A DNA stretch of 64,000 nucleotides from Prorocentrum cordatum (Eukaryota; Sar; Dinophyceae; Prorocentrales; Prorocentraceae), in the NCBI GenBank assembly GCA_963575745.1, contig CAUYUJ010003947.1, forward strand, positions 86,001 through 150,000, in the 5' to 3' direction. Shown here piece by piece: positions 1 to 10,953 of this stretch. A program made the translations under genes and the position numbers. The notes below the pieces were generated by a model. The model was given only the letters and a program-made list of their open reading frames with translations. It was not told where the DNA came from and did no database searches. Position 1 is the first letter of the stretch, and every line of letters starts with the position of its first letter.

Positions 1-774
1 CATATGTGTGCGTGCGAACGTGCGTACGTGTGTGCGTGCGTGCGTGTGTGTGTGCGTGTGCGTGTGTGGGTCTGTGTGGTGTGTGTGTGTGGTGTGTGTG
101 TGTGGTATCCGTGTGTGTGTGTGTGAATGTGTGTGTGCGTGTGTGCGCGTATGCGTGTGATCATGTGTGCGTGGGTGCGTGGGTGTATGGGTGCGTGGGT
201 ACGTGGTTGCGTTCGTGGGTGTGTTGGCATGTGGGTGTGTGGGTGTCTGGGTGTGCGTGGGTGTGCATGGGTGTGCGTGGATGTGCGTGTGTGTGTGTGC
301 GTGTGTGTGTGCGTGCGTGCGTGTGTGTGTGTGTGCGCGTTCGTGCGAGCGCGGGTGCGTGCGTGAGTGTGTGTATGGTGTGTGCGTGTGTGTGTGTGTG
401 CGTGTGCGCGTGTGTGTGTGTGCGTGTGTGCATGAGTGCGTAGATGCGTGGGTGTGTGGGTGCGTGGATGCGTGGGTGCGTTCTCGGGTGTGTTGGTGTG
501 TGGATGTGAGGGTGTATGGGTGTGGGTGGGTGTGCGTAGGTGTGCGTGGGCGTGCGTGCGTGCGTGTGTGTGTGTGTGCGTGCGTGTGTGTGTATGTGTG
601 TGTGTGTGTCTGCGTCTGTGTGTGCGTGCGAGTGTGTGTGTGTGTGAGTGCGTGTGTATGTGTGTGCGTGCGTGCGTGTGTGCGTGGTGTTTGTGCGTGG
701 TCTTGTGTGGTGTGTTTGTGGTGTGTGTTGTGTGTTTGTGGGTGAGTGCGTGTGTGTGTGTGTGCGTGCTGTGT
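1..774. repeat. TG-rich microsatellite (GT with GC steps)
   Basis: Alternating purine-pyrimidine tract, mostly GT with GTGC and GGGTGT interruptions. It begins at the window edge, so its true length is unknown. Reading frames through it give only Cys/Val/Arg or His/Thr runs and are not genes. The tract could adopt Z-form; that is an inference from composition. Confidence 0.95.
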
Positions 775-1611
775 GTTTCCTTTGGCTTCGGCGCCCCGAG
801 GCCGGCCAGACAACCGACGCCCTGGCCGTCCCCAACACCACGCAGGAAGCCCCGGCCACACCAGCCGCAGCTGCCCCTGCCCCCTGCCCTCGGCCCGGCC
901 GCGGCACTGCGCGTCCGCCGCCGCGGCCACGGGACGCTCCTTTGCCCCACCCGCCCCCCTCCTCTCGGCCCCGCGTGGGAGTGACCTTTCGCTGGAGTGA
1001 TCTTTTGGTGCGGGCTCGCAGGGGTCCCCCCAGCCCAGGCCCGCACGCTTGGATTTGCCCCCCACCCTCCCCCCCCCCCCCGCGGCCCCCTAAAGCCGCG
1101 CACCGGCCCGGCCTTCCCCTCTCTTCCGCTGCTCCTTAACACGATGGGGTCTTTTTGGCAGTTCCAGGTCCGCTATGACACGCGCCCGCGGATGGAAAGA
1201 AAATCAGCGGGATGGGAAGCGACGGGTGGAAGGCGGAGGATGTCAGGCGTGCCGCGAGCGCACCCTATAGCTTGTCCGCTGCCCCTCTCCTTTCCCCCTT
1301 CTCTCCCCATACCAGACCTCCCGGGGGCCGCTTCCACGCCCGGGGCACTGGCAGAGGAGTTGGCCCAAGGGGGTCGAGAGCCCGGCGGGCGAAGAAACGA
1401 CGCCGTCGGAGGTCTTTGGGTTGCCGTCCCTCTTCCCTCCCTGCCCCGACCAGGATGGATGGTTGGGGCCTGGATGGTCCTCGTCCGCCGGGCAGGGCGG
1501 GACACGTAGCCCCCCTCAGTTGCGGATGACTGTGAGGGGGCGGCGGGGACGTTGGCAGCCTGCAAGGCTCTGAAGAAGCCCGCCGCAGGCGCCGATTTTT
1601 TCGTTGAAGCA
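775..1611. other. GC-rich spacer, no gene recognised
   Basis: Unique-looking GC-rich DNA with a long C run near 1,069-1,081. Open frames on both strands are Pro/Arg/Ala-rich with no motif. The only supported content is the short dispersed repeat at 978-1,016. Confidence 0.6.
978..1016 (+). repeat. Short dispersed repeat, copy 1
   Basis: This stretch reads nearly the same as 16,841-16,879: both contain GAGTGACC, TTCGC, a GGA-TGA step and end in CTTTTGGTGCGGGC. Downstream similarity fades within about 60 bases. It looks like a fragment of a larger dispersed repeat. Confidence 0.7.
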
Positions 1612-1842
1612 AAGTGGGTGTGTCGCGGGTGGGTCGCGGGTGGGTCGCGGGTGGGTCGCGGAGTGGGTCGCGGGTTGGGTCGCGGAGTGGATCGCGGGGT
1701 GGGTGGGTCGCAGATGGGTCGCGTGCGGGTCGCGGGGTGGGTCGCGTGCGGGTCGCGGGGTGGGTCGCGGGTGGGTCGCGGGGTCGGTCGCGTGCGGGCC
1801 GCGGGGTGGGTCGCGGGTGGGTCGCGGGTGGGTCGCGGGGGA

Positions 1843-1878
<36 letters not shown>

Positions 1879-1985
1879 AACAACAACAACAAACAGAATC
1901 CGCGCCGCGGAGTCCCACTTCAGCTACGCACCCAGGGACAGTGAGTGACCGTTCGGCCCCCTCACTCTGACAGAAGTACTGCCGC
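1612..1985 (+). repeat. Composite repeat: 11-bp minisatellite, ACG/AAC tract and unique tail
   Basis: About twenty copies of an 11-bp unit GGGTCGCGGGT (1,612-1,840) run into (ACG)n and (AAC)n (1,843-1,892), then a tail containing CGCACCCAG, CAGTGA, CGGCCCC and TCACTCTGA. The same order, inverted, lies at 18,020-18,215. The whole block is therefore a dispersed composite unit rather than chance neighbours. Confidence 0.85.
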
Positions 1986-2068
1986 AGCTGATGTTAGAGC
2001 TCTATGCTCCACGCTCGCAGCCCCTCCAGCAATTGAGGGGCCCCGGACGGCGCTGCGGGGCTTGACGC

Positions 2069-2167
2069 CTCCCTCCTCCCCCTCCTCCTCCTCCCCCTCC
2101 TCCTCCTCCTCCTCCTCCTCCTCCTCCTCCTCCTCCTCCTCCTCCTCCCCCTCCTCCTCCTCCTCAT
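2069..2167 (+). repeat. (TCC)n microsatellite
   Basis: Nearly pure CCT repeat with occasional CCC steps. Frames through it encode poly-Ser (plus) or poly-Glu (minus). Confidence 0.95.
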
Positions 2168-2320
2168 CCTGCCGCCATTTTGGTCTGTGCGAGGGCCCCC
2201 CGAACTCTCGGTGCCCCTTCCCCGGGGGCTGGCTCTTCATCCCACGGCGCCGAGGCCCGCAGCCAGCCCCCCAGAGTCTTGAGAATGGCGACAGGCCGAC
2301 CGCCTCGATCTACTCGATTC

Positions 2321-2422
2321 GGAGGAGGAGAAGGCACCCATACCTCTACCCTCGGAGGAGGAGAAGGTACCCACACTCGACCCTCGGAGGAGGAGAAGAG
2401 GGTACCCATACCTCTACCCCTC
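2321..2422 (+). repeat. Three-copy ~33-bp minisatellite
   Basis: Units start with GGAGGAGGAGAAG followed by a KpnI-like GGTACCCA core (first unit GGCACCCA) and a CTCTACCCTC or CTCGACCCTC end. Starts are at 2,321, 2,354 and 2,386. Confidence 0.85.
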
Positions 2423-2753
2423 GGCCGTTTTCCCCTTTCTGGGCCTCCTGGGAGGCCCTCGATGCCACCGCTGGATTCGCCTCGACATTCCGGTAAGAAC
2501 GCACCCCGGGAGAGGTTTGGGCCCATCCCCCCCTCACCTCGGGCGGGGACAAGTAGGACCGAGGTTGGAGGTTGGGGGGTTGGAACGGAAGTGACCCCTG
2601 AGAAATCGGTTTCGGTTTCGGTTCGTGTCGTGCGTGCGGACGAGGCGAAGCTGCGTGAGTTCCTGCACTGGTAGGGGCCATCTATTGCCAAAAGGGCCGC
2701 ACCCCCCCCCCGGAGCGCCGCGCGTGGCTCCCAGTTGTCTCGGCGGTTGTCCC

Positions 2754-3006
2754 CCCGATGGTTGTGGGTGTCCCGATGGTTATCCCGGTGGTTGCCCCGA
2801 TGGTTGTCCCGATGGTTGTGGCTGTACCGATGGTTGTCCCGATGGTTGCCCCGGCGATGGTCCCGTTGGTTGTTCCATTGGTTGTCCCGATAGTTAATCA
2901 TCCCGATGGTTAATTATCCCGATGGTTGTTTCGATGATTGTCCCAATCGTTGACAGGTAGACAGAAAAAAATCATTAGATGTTGGCCCGATGGTTGACCC
3001 GATGGC
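2754..3006 (+). repeat. 12-bp minisatellite, unit GATGGTTGTCCC
   Basis: About twenty degenerate copies, with the last ones (GATGGTTAATTATCCC, GATGGTTGACCC) more diverged. The period is a multiple of three, so open frames give Cys-Pro-Asp-Gly repeats; I see no independent evidence of coding. Confidence 0.9.
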
Positions 3007-3330
3007 TGAGATATAGATAGACATAGATATATATATATACATAAATGTATATGTCGCTAGATATGTACATATAGCGATATGGCTATACATAGACAGAGAG
3101 GGATGGATGGATCTATATATATATATACAGAGAGATGTATATATATTGAGTTATATATATGTATGTCGAGAGATGTGAAGATATGTTTATATGTACAGAG
3201 AGAAGCATATATATATATATATATACAGATTGATGTGTTGATTGATTGATAGACTGATAGACTGATAGATAGATGTTCATAGAGGGTTGTCCCGGATAGA
3301 TAATTAGATAGACAGGTCGATAGATAGATG
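3007..3330. repeat. AT-rich TATA/GATA-type repeat region
   Basis: Runs of ATATAT, GATAGATA and GATTGATT, in sharp contrast to the GC-rich neighbours. No gene. Confidence 0.85.
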
Positions 3331-3462
3331 GGAAGATGCGCGCGACAATAGGAAAGTTGAAGAAACCACCAAAGACCCAAGAGCCATCGCAAATCGACCG
3401 CCTCCCCCTTCCCCCCCCAACCTCCTTATCGCCCATAGGGTGGTCCCGCCGGTATATCGTCC

Positions 3463-3501
3463 CAGAGCGTTCCAGAACGCTCTCAGAGCGTTCCAGAACG
3501 C
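3463..3501. repeat. Tandem palindromic pair CAGAGCGTTCCAGAACGC
   Basis: An 18-bp sequence occurs at 3,463-3,480 and 3,484-3,501. Each copy contains the inverted repeat GAGCGTT/AACGCTC (second copy one arm shorter) around CCAG, and CGCTGGAACG follows. TTCCAGAA also fits a heat-shock-element half pair, but there is no gene nearby to regulate. Confidence 0.6.
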
Positions 3502-4436
3502 GCTGGAACGGCCGCGGCGCCCGATGTATCCTCTCGAGCCGCTGGATCTCAGAGATCCCCGATGTGTCCCGTGCTTGGTTTCGTTTTACTGGGACCCTCC
3601 AACCCTCCCTGTCACGCGCCGAAATTGGCGACTGCAGACACAAAAAACGGACCCCGCGGGCCTCGCTTCGCGCGCCGATCAACATTGAAAACTTGCGTTT
3701 GGTCTCGAGGAGGGTTGCAGGAGTCAGGGGGGAACTTAAGTGGCGTTGCGTGGTCGTCACACAGCACCGGGCTGTACCGACAGCGCGAAGAACGCTACAT
3801 ACGTTTAACACACATTGCTGCAACAAACACGTTTCAAGTATCGCGCTATGAGGGCAAATCGGCAGGGCAGTCTTCGGTCTCATAGTGTGAGGTCAATGAC
3901 CTTAGTTCGCTCAATACGATGGATATTTTGTCACGAACCCGACAGTGTTGTTCCAGCTGGTTCCGACGGTACGTATTCATCACAAGTATAGATGGGCATG
4001 TTGCCGAAGGCGATGTCGATAGATTGTGTTTCGAAGATTATGACCAGTCACCATATTGATATCCATGGTCCTTCATGTCTTCTGGAACGCCCAGACGTGG
4101 CATGGGGCACGGAGGTATGCTTTCCGTTGTGACCCCAGCTTGACCTTTCGGAGCTGATTGGTCAAGAAAAGAAATTGCTGTAGCGGTTGGTTTTCATGCT
4201 CTGGCATATTTTAGACGCGAATTTCTGGAGATCCGCGCGGATGTCTGAAATCGGAGTTGGGCGCCTCCTTGGCGCGCGGAGTGCGCCGCGTCGGGGGCGG
4301 CGATCCAAGAAATCCGCGCGGAGCTCCGACAGGTTATGCTTGCCTTTTTTTCCGATTCTTCACGATTCCATTCCCCCGTCTGGCTGCCTGCCAGCAGGGG
4401 GAAGGGATGGTCGGACGCAGGGGAGAGGGGAGGAGG
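3502..4436. other. Spacer, nothing recognised
   Basis: Mixed-composition DNA with no long open frame, no motif and no detectable similarity to other parts of the window. Confidence 0.5.
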
Positions 4437-4438
4437 GG

Positions 4439-4475
4439 AAGGAGGAGGAGGAGGAGGAGGAGGAGGAGGAGGAGG
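4439..4475 (+). repeat. (GGA)n microsatellite
   Basis: Short pure GGA run embedded in GC-rich DNA. Confidence 0.9.
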
Positions 4476-4730
4476 GCCGTCGGGGTGAGGCGCTGCCAAG
4501 ACGGAAAGCACCAAACCTGACCAAAGCCCGCGGCGTCGCTGCGAACGGGCCGCAGGCCCGGCAGGCCTGGCTTCCGCGACGGCGTCGCTGCGGAGGGCCG
4601 TCATGGGGCGGCCACCATCTCCAGGGAGCCCGCACCTCGGCCCTTCGGCCGCGGAGAGGATGCGACCAACGGTCCCCCGTCCGCGTGGCCCGGCGGGGGG
4701 GGGCGCCGTGTTAACAGGCGCCGTGACTAG

Positions 4731-4766
4731 CATCATCATGATCATCATCATCATCATCATCAGCAT

Positions 4767-4797
<31 letters not shown>

Positions 4798-4874
4798 AGC
4801 AGCATCAGCATCATCAGCATCATCAGCATCTGCATTTGCCTCTGCATCTGCATCTGAAACAGCATCTGCATCAT

Positions 4875-4915
<41 letters not shown>

Positions 4916-5027
4916 GCATCAGCATCATCATCATCAGCAGCATCATCATCAGCACCATCATCAGCATCATCATTACCTGCATTTGCCTCTGCATATGCAT
5001 CTGCATCTGCATCATCATCATCAGCAG

Positions 5028-5084
<57 letters not shown>

Positions 5085-5351
5085 TATCATTATCATCATC
5101 ATCGTCATCATCATCATCAGCCGCATCAGCATCATCATTGTCATCGTCGCCGTTATCGTCGTCGGCATCGTCGTTGCCGCCGTCATCACCATCACCACCA
5201 CCACCATCATCATCATCATCAGCATCATCGTCATCATCATCAGCATTACCATCATCATCATCATCATCAGCATCATCATTGCCATCATCATCGTCATCAT
5301 CATCATCACCATCATCATCATCAGCATCATCATCGTCATCATCATCATCAT
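4731..5351 (+). repeat. CAT/CAG mixed microsatellite
   Basis: Arrays of CAT with CAG islands and CATCTGCATTTGCCTCTG interruptions that occur twice (about 4,828 and 4,978), suggesting internal duplication. Frames give poly-His/Gln or poly-Met and are rejected as genes. Confidence 0.95.
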
Positions 5352-5468
5352 CGCTGTCCTCCTCCCCTCCTCCTCATTCCCTCGCCACTCCTCCACCCCG
5401 CCCTGCGCCACCGTGCCCCCAGCCCCTCCGCCCGAGGAGGCGGGGAACGTGCTGTGCGTGAACGCGGC

Positions 5469-5930
5469 GATGGCCAACGACGGACCTCCCGGGAGGGAAC
5501 GGAAGGCCCGTTCAATCAGGAGGACCGACACATTGGTACGGGAACAATGGGCACAAAGACCGACAGCGGTTCCTGTGCATTTTGAGCCGGGTTCGTTGTC
5601 GGCGTCGCCGCGGCGATGGCGAACGACGGACTTCCGGGGAGGGAACGGAAGGCCCGTCCAATCGGGAGGACCGATACAGGCCTCGGAAGAAAGCAGCGAA
5701 CATTCATGCCGCATTCATCTGTCAATGCCCACCCCAATGATCTTGGCGGTGGGTTGAATGAGCTGCACATCGACCGCAGTCTTCCCGCGCGTGCCAACTT
5801 TGAGTTTGGGGGAGCGGGGGAGTGTCTACTAGTTGTTTCCCTCTACCGTTTGGGTACGGAAACAATGGGCACAAAGACCGACAGCGGTTCCTGTCCATTT
5901 GGAACCGGATTCGTTGTGGGCGTCGCCGCG
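5469..5930 (+). repeat. Two-module local duplication (X-Y-X-spacer-Y)
   Basis: Module X (contains GAACGGAAGGCCCGT and GGAGGACCGA) occurs at 5,469-5,532 and 5,615-5,678. Module Y (contains AACAATGGGCACAAAGACCG and CGGTTCCTGT) occurs at 5,535-5,612 and 5,852-5,930. The copies are about 85-90% alike by eye. No protein family is recognised in any frame. Confidence 0.8.
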
Positions 5931-6480
5931 GGCGTTGTCCATCTGAAGCAATAGGTCGGTTGCTCAACAGCGGCCGCTGTCGGCTTGGGAGAACATGTGC
6001 TGCCGGGCATCGTACCCATTTGTTCGGTGCTCATTTCGGGCGGGTCCATCCAAAGCCCCAGAAACCAGGGCCTTGCAGGCCAGGATTTTGCCAGATCCCC
6101 GCAGAGAAGACGAAGAGTGTGGAATATGTGTCGACCACTGTTGCAGTTTCCTCGGATTTACAGACGCGGTGGTTTATCAAAAAGTCCCTGTTTACAAAGA
6201 CTCGACCTTGCCTTCAAGACAACGCGGGCGGGCCGCCAGACCCGCCAGCGCGGCGAAAGGAGGGATGTATGGGGACGAGGAGGACTTGCTGCCGGAGTTA
6301 CCGCGGACGTTGTCCACAGAGCGGAGTTGACGAGCCAGATTGTTTTGGCGACCTTGTCAAAGGTGAGGAAGAGGCGGAGGAAATAGAAAGGAAAGCAGGG
6401 GCGAAGAAGAAACAAGGGGATGAAGACGACGGAGGAGGAAAAACACGATTGCGACGGCGGCGGTAACGACAGCGGGAGTG
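5931..6480. other. Spacer with unassigned open frames
   Basis: Several overlapping frames of 80-200 codons exist on the plus strand, but none shows a recognisable domain. They are basic and end in a Lys/Glu/Arg-rich tail over a GGA-like purine tract. Confidence 0.45.
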
Positions 6481-6499
6481 AACAATATAGGCTTTGTCA

Positions 6500-6985
6500 G
6501 ACCTTTGGTTCTGGGAGGCTTCTGGAAGCTTCTTGGAGCCAATGTTTTGCCTTCATGGAGCCATCTCGGGATGTGTTATACCATCTTGGAGCCATCTAAG
6601 GGCTATCTTGGAGCTATCTTGAGCCCTCTTGGAGCTATCTTGGAGCCCCCTTGGGGGTCTCTCGGGGCCCTCTTGGGACCATCTTGGACGGCGTCGATCA
6701 AAGAGGGGGGGTCTTCATTAGGGCAGCCCCTTTTGAGCCCTAACGTCGCCTCTTGGGCGCTCTTGGGCGCTCTTGGCGCCGTTTTGCAGCCATAGTGAGG
6801 CCTCGGAATGTCATTTGAAGCGGACAAGAGAGAAGGGAAAAATCATATGTTTTCCAAAGGTTTGGGAACCGTCTTGGGGCATCTTCGAGCATCTTGGAAG
6901 CCATACTGAATTATCGTCGGAAACATTGAGCCATCTCGAAGATCATCTTAAGCTATCTGGGGCCATAATGGGTCATCTTGAGCCA
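6500..6985 (+). repeat. 11-bp-period degenerate repeat, block 1
   Basis: Successive 11-mers such as CTTGGAGCCAT, CTTGGAGCTAT, CTTGGAGCCCC, CTCGGGGCCCT and CTTGGGACCAT keep phase over much of the block, with a conserved CTTGG core. A break around 6,690-6,740 and another after 6,790 interrupt it. Related blocks lie at 15,085-15,260, 16,490-16,765, 21,480-22,110 and 59,690-60,570. Confidence 0.85.
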
Positions 6986-7865
6986 GATTGGACGCTCCAG
7001 TCGGTCGCGCCCCCTGAGGGGGAAGAAGGGGGTTGGAAGAAGAAATGCCCCAAACCACCTCCGCCCAGCGTGCTGGTGCGAGTAAGCTTGAGGTCAGCTG
7101 TGGCTGCAACTGCTGACCCCACGCTGCTGCAGCCGTCGGCGAGCTCCGAAGGACCCTCGGCCCCGCTGCCCCGTCCCCCGCATCCCCAAGCTGGTTGACA
7201 CGTCTGGCCGTTGCCTCGACCTTCGCCAGGCGCTTATTCTGCCCAGCCACGCTCCTGCGCACACTGTCTGAGCTGGCCATCGCCTGTGTCGCCGGCCCGC
7301 TTGGACTCCAGGACGGCCGCCAGCTCCGCGTTGCCTGTGACCCAGCCAGCACTGTCCCAGTTGGCACGAAGATTGGGAGCCTGCGATCCGTCAGCTCCAA
7401 GGCGCCTGGCAAGTGCTCACCAACGAGCTTGATCGTGCCCAGCGCCCGCAGCAGCGCCCATCAGCGACTGAGCACGCACATGGGGAAACCCTCGCGCCTG
7501 CTCGAGCAGCAGCGTGTGCACCATCCGCTTCGCCAGGCCAAGCACGCACGAGCAACTCGCACCGACGGTGCCGTTGGCCCTGGTCACGATCGACTGCGCA
7601 CCTGTGAACTTCGCACGCCTGGGATGACGATAGGCGCAGCACAGCGCCTTCAGCAGCGGCAGAGGCGAGCGCGTGGCCCACACCTCCCGCTGCAGGAAAG
7701 CGTGAGACACGTGCTCGCAAGACGTTGCCATGGTCGAGGTCGGCCGTCCCAGCCGCCCTGCCGTCGCCGGCGTGCTGAGTGAAGAACGCCGCCAGCAAGT
7801 TCTGGACACGACCCGCTCTGTCGCGCCTATTGATCGCATCACCCCAGTAGAAGTTGCAGCTGGGA
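6985..7865 (-). pseudogene. LINE reverse transcriptase fragment (LINE-B), broken
   Basis: Reading the minus strand from 7,865 to 6,985 gives pieces of a non-LTR reverse transcriptase in three frames. A motif-A-like ADLD sits next to EHVSHAF, split by a one-base shift near 7,720. Then comes a fingers/palm segment with LLKALCCAYRHPRR, then NGTVGASCSCVLGLAKRMVH. After another shift near 7,415 the thumb side reads TIKLVGEHLPGALELTDRRL, with KRLAKVEATARR further on. The expected catalytic YxDD position falls on the second frameshift (near 7,460) and is destroyed. The family is recognised by motif order typical of dinoflagellate LINEs; no endonuclease or RNase H is seen next to it. The 5' side ends at the ATG/ATC microsatellite. 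It differs from the LINE-A copies elsewhere. Inactive. Confidence 0.7.
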
Positions 7866-7897
7866 CACCTGCCCCAGGCGCACGTGCACGCGACATG

Positions 7898-7931
7898 GGA
7901 CGATGATGATGGAGATGACGATGAAGATGAC

Positions 7932-7973
<42 letters not shown>

Positions 7974-8168
7974 CATGATCATGATCATGATCATGATCAT
8001 GATCATGATCATGATCATGATCATGATCATGATGATGATCATGATCATGATGATGATGTTGATGTTGATGTTGATGATGATGATGGTGATGGTGATGGTG
8101 ATGGTGATGGTGATGGTGATGGTGATGGTGATGATGATGATGATGATGAGGAGGAGGAGGAGGAGGAA
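7898..8168 (+). repeat. ATG/ATC/GTG microsatellite with GAG end
   Basis: Sub-blocks are (GAT)n 7,930-7,971, self-complementary (ATGATC)n 7,972-8,055, (GTTGAT) 8,056-8,083, (GGTGAT)n 8,084-8,130 and (GAG)n to 8,168. Frames give Asp/His, Met/Ile or His runs. Confidence 0.95.
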
Positions 8169-8290
8169 GAGAAACAGTAGGAGGGAGTAGGGTCGGAAAT
8201 GTGCATTTTGGCATGTGCACGTACGTCTGGCCGCAGCGTTCATACCACAACATAAGAACACAGTGCTGCTAGATTCCGCCGCGGCGTGAT

Positions 8291-8585
8291 GGAGTGCCTT
8301 CCCACATCCTTCCCTCGCTCCCTCCCCTCGCCCTCCCTCCCTCCTGCCCATCCTTCGCTCCCTCCATCCACCCATCGACCCCTTCCCCGATTACCTCCCT
8401 CCCTCCCCGCACTCCCCGTTCCCTGTCTTCGTCGCCGGTCCGCCTTTCCCTTTTCCCCCTTCCATGCATTCCTGTTCCCCTACTTCTCCCTACATCCACG
8501 CCCCCCCCCCCGCCCCACCCCTTCCCGCCCACTCTCTCTCTCTCTCTCTCTTTATCACGTCCCCCTCTCCCCAGCACCTCTTCAT
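8291..8585 (+). repeat. Pyrimidine-rich CCT/CCCT tract with a (TC)n core
   Basis: Degenerate CCCTCC repeats, then a (TC)n run at about 8,531-8,552. No gene. Confidence 0.85.
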
Positions 8586-9545
8586 CCTCACCCTTCCACT
8601 TCCTCGTCCTCCTCCTCCTCCCCTTCCTCCGCTTCCTCCTCCTCATCTTCCTCCTTCTCCTCCTCGTCATCACCATCATCATCAACATCATCAACATCAT
8701 CATCATCATCATCATCGTCGTCATCGTCGTCGTCCTCGTCATCAGCATCCTCCTCATCAGCATCATCAGCATCATCATTATCCGCATCAGCAGCATCATC
8801 AGCATCACCATCATAATCACCACCAGCATCATCACCACCAACATCATCATCAACATCAGCATCAGCATCATCATCATCAGCATACTTGACTTCAACATTA
8901 ACACCACCACCACCATCATCATTCACATCATCATGATCATGTGTGTCTTCATCGGTGTCGTTCTCCCCGTCGGCATAGTCATTGTCACCATCAGCATCGT
9001 CAGCACCACCACCATCATCATAATCATCCCCACCTTCCTAAGAATCATCGTCATCACCACCAGCGTCACCATTGCCATCACCATCACCGTAATCAGCATC
9101 ATCGTCATCATCAGCAGCATCACCACCATCACCATCATCATCATAAGCACTATCAGCAGCAACAGCATCATCATCATCATCGTTGTCCCCCCATTCTTCC
9201 CTCCATCCGTCTACTTATCCTTCTCCTCCCCCTCCTCGTCCACTTCCTCCTCTTCGTCCTCCTCCTCCTCCACCTCCTCCTCCTTCTCCTCTTCTCCCTC
9301 CTCCTCGTAATGTTCCCGTGTCCTTCCTCCCCTTTTCTCCTGCTCCTCGTCCTCCTCCTCCTCCTCTTCCTGCTACTTATCCTGCTCCTCCTCCTCCTCC
9401 TCCTCCTTTTCCTCTTTGTCCTTGTCCTCCTCCTCATCCTATCCTTCTCCTCATCATTCTCCCCCCTCCTCCCTCATCCTGGCCCTCTCTCTCTTTCTCC
9501 GTCTCTCCCTCCCCCAGTGCACCCCTCCCCACGTCTCTTCCTCCT
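8586..9545 (+). repeat. Long TCC and CAT/CAC microsatellite
   Basis: Starts as TCC, passes through CAT/CAG/CAC blocks (about 8,665-9,182) and returns to TCC (9,183-9,480). The apparent 338-codon Ser/Ile/Pro protein is low-complexity only. Confidence 0.95.
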
Positions 9546-9679
9546 TTGATCCACCCTCACTCCAGGAGTCGCCTGCAAGCTGTCGCGCCCACCCATCGAG
9601 ATCGACCTGGACCTGGGGGCGACTGGCGGACCCGGATCTTCTGAAAGCCGAGGGCGGAGCGGAAGGGAAAGGAGGGGAG

Positions 9680-10322
9680 GGCAGGGGGAGGAGGAAGAGG
9701 AGGAGGAGGAGGACCAGTGCAAACCCACGATTCAAGGATATTGCAATAAACCTTCCCTCCAAGCTCCTTCGCCAGAGGCCCCCGCAAGGATGCATTTTCA
9801 CTCAGGGAAGTACCCCGTTAGAAGACAATCGTTTGAAAATACTGAACTGTGCCAGAACACCCTTCTCGAGATTTCAACCAAGCGAATCACCGTTACTGCT
9901 ACGTTGCGAAGATCCTCAGTCGTGCCAGGATACCAGTCCTGGGATTTCAACACCGCGAATCGACGTAACTGTTGCGCCCTGACAATTCGACACTTTGCCA
10001 AAACTTCATTTCTGGTGCGTTAATCATGAGAACCCCTGAAACTGCTGTACGTTATTGACACGAATGTGCGCAGCGCTAGAGCGAGAACCACATTTGAAAA
10101 GGACCAGCCCTCATCCGCGAAGTGATTGCAGCTTTCAAGACGAATGCGCGCGGCGCTGAGGCGAGAGCCACATGTTGAAAACCACCCGCACTCCATCCGC
10201 GAAACTCTCACAAACTCTGAAATAACGAATGCGCGCGGCGCTAAAGCGAGAGCCACATGTTCAGAACGGCCCGCCCTCCATCCGTGAAGTTCTTGCAACT
10301 GTGTAAGACGAGTGCGCGCGGC
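9680..10322 (+). repeat. Composite tandem-repeat element, copy A
   Basis: Order: a GGA run (9,680-9,711); a linker beginning GACCAGTGCAAACCCA and containing CCTCCAAGCTCC; a 73-bp repeat with unit starts at 9,842, 9,915 and 9,988; then an 80-85-bp repeat with GAATG/GAGTG landmarks at 10,062, 10,142, 10,227 and 10,310. The last unit stops inside its GCGGCG box at about 10,322, where copia gag-like sequence begins. The 3' terminal box seen in copies B, C and D is therefore missing. Confidence 0.85.
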
Positions 10323-10953
10323 GTTTTTGCTTTCGTCGCGACGCGGCAGAGGCGATCCGCTCGCGCGTGGAGCAAGCCCAGGACGCCGCGCGGCATCCAA
10401 ACGATGAGAAAGAAAAGGCTCGACGCCAACAGTATGAACACCAGTGCTTTGGACATTGCCCAAGTTAACGATGACGACAATGCAAATTGGGATACGAATG
10501 GAGACGGCACGGTTTAATACGACGAGGTAGGTAGTTGGTTGCTTTGGACTGCGGAAAGTGAGACCGAGAAAAGCAACGCGAACGACGCTAACGAAGGGAG
10601 GGGTAGGAGCGAAGGACCCATGCGCTGCGGGTGTGGAAATTACGGGCACATGGCCAAGGACAAAAGGAGCCGTCAAAGTAAAAGGAGGCAGAAAATGAGA
10701 ATACAAAGGATTCAGGGGTTGCCGCGGATTGCAAGCGGGAGATTCCAAAGCGGGGCATCAAGGCACCAAGGGTTACGCGGGGAGCCACACAGAGGAAGGT
10801 TACAGAGTTCACCCCCCCAGGAGGTTACCAAAGGAGCCAAGCCCCAGGCTGGAAAGGAGGAGGCAAGGGAGGAATTGCGCCGACCAGTGGAAGGTAGCGC
10901 TACACATGCGGAGAAAAGTGTCACATTCAGCCCGCTGCCCCAGGAATACCAAT
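10323..10953 (+). pseudogene. copia gag remnant with degenerate zinc knuckle
   Basis: Contains an acidic segment (VNDDDNANWDTNGDGTV) before a stop near 10,516, then a zinc-knuckle relic CGCGNYGHMAKDK at about 10,626-10,664. In the CX2CX4HX4C pattern only the second Cys and the His are in register; the first Cys is Arg and the last is Lys. Downstream is a basic, Gln/Arg-rich stretch as in copia nucleocapsids. Role in an intact element: coat protein binding the RNA genome. Not functional. Confidence 0.75.

Noticed and set aside
161-907. 248-codon minus-strand His/Thr-rich frame
   Set aside because: Product of the TG/CA dinucleotide tract; no unique domain.
2168-2190. Spliced-leader-like GCCATTTTGG
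   Set aside because: Only ten bases match and the following TCTGTG departs from the leader; likely chance.
3463-3501. Heat-shock element (paired TTCCAGAA)
   Set aside because: The word arises from a local tandem palindrome and no gene follows; dinoflagellate promoters of this type are not established.
6970-6990. Inverted spliced-leader-like CTTGAGCCAGATTGG
   Set aside because: It is one phase of the 11-bp CTTGGAGCC repeat, which explains the similarity.
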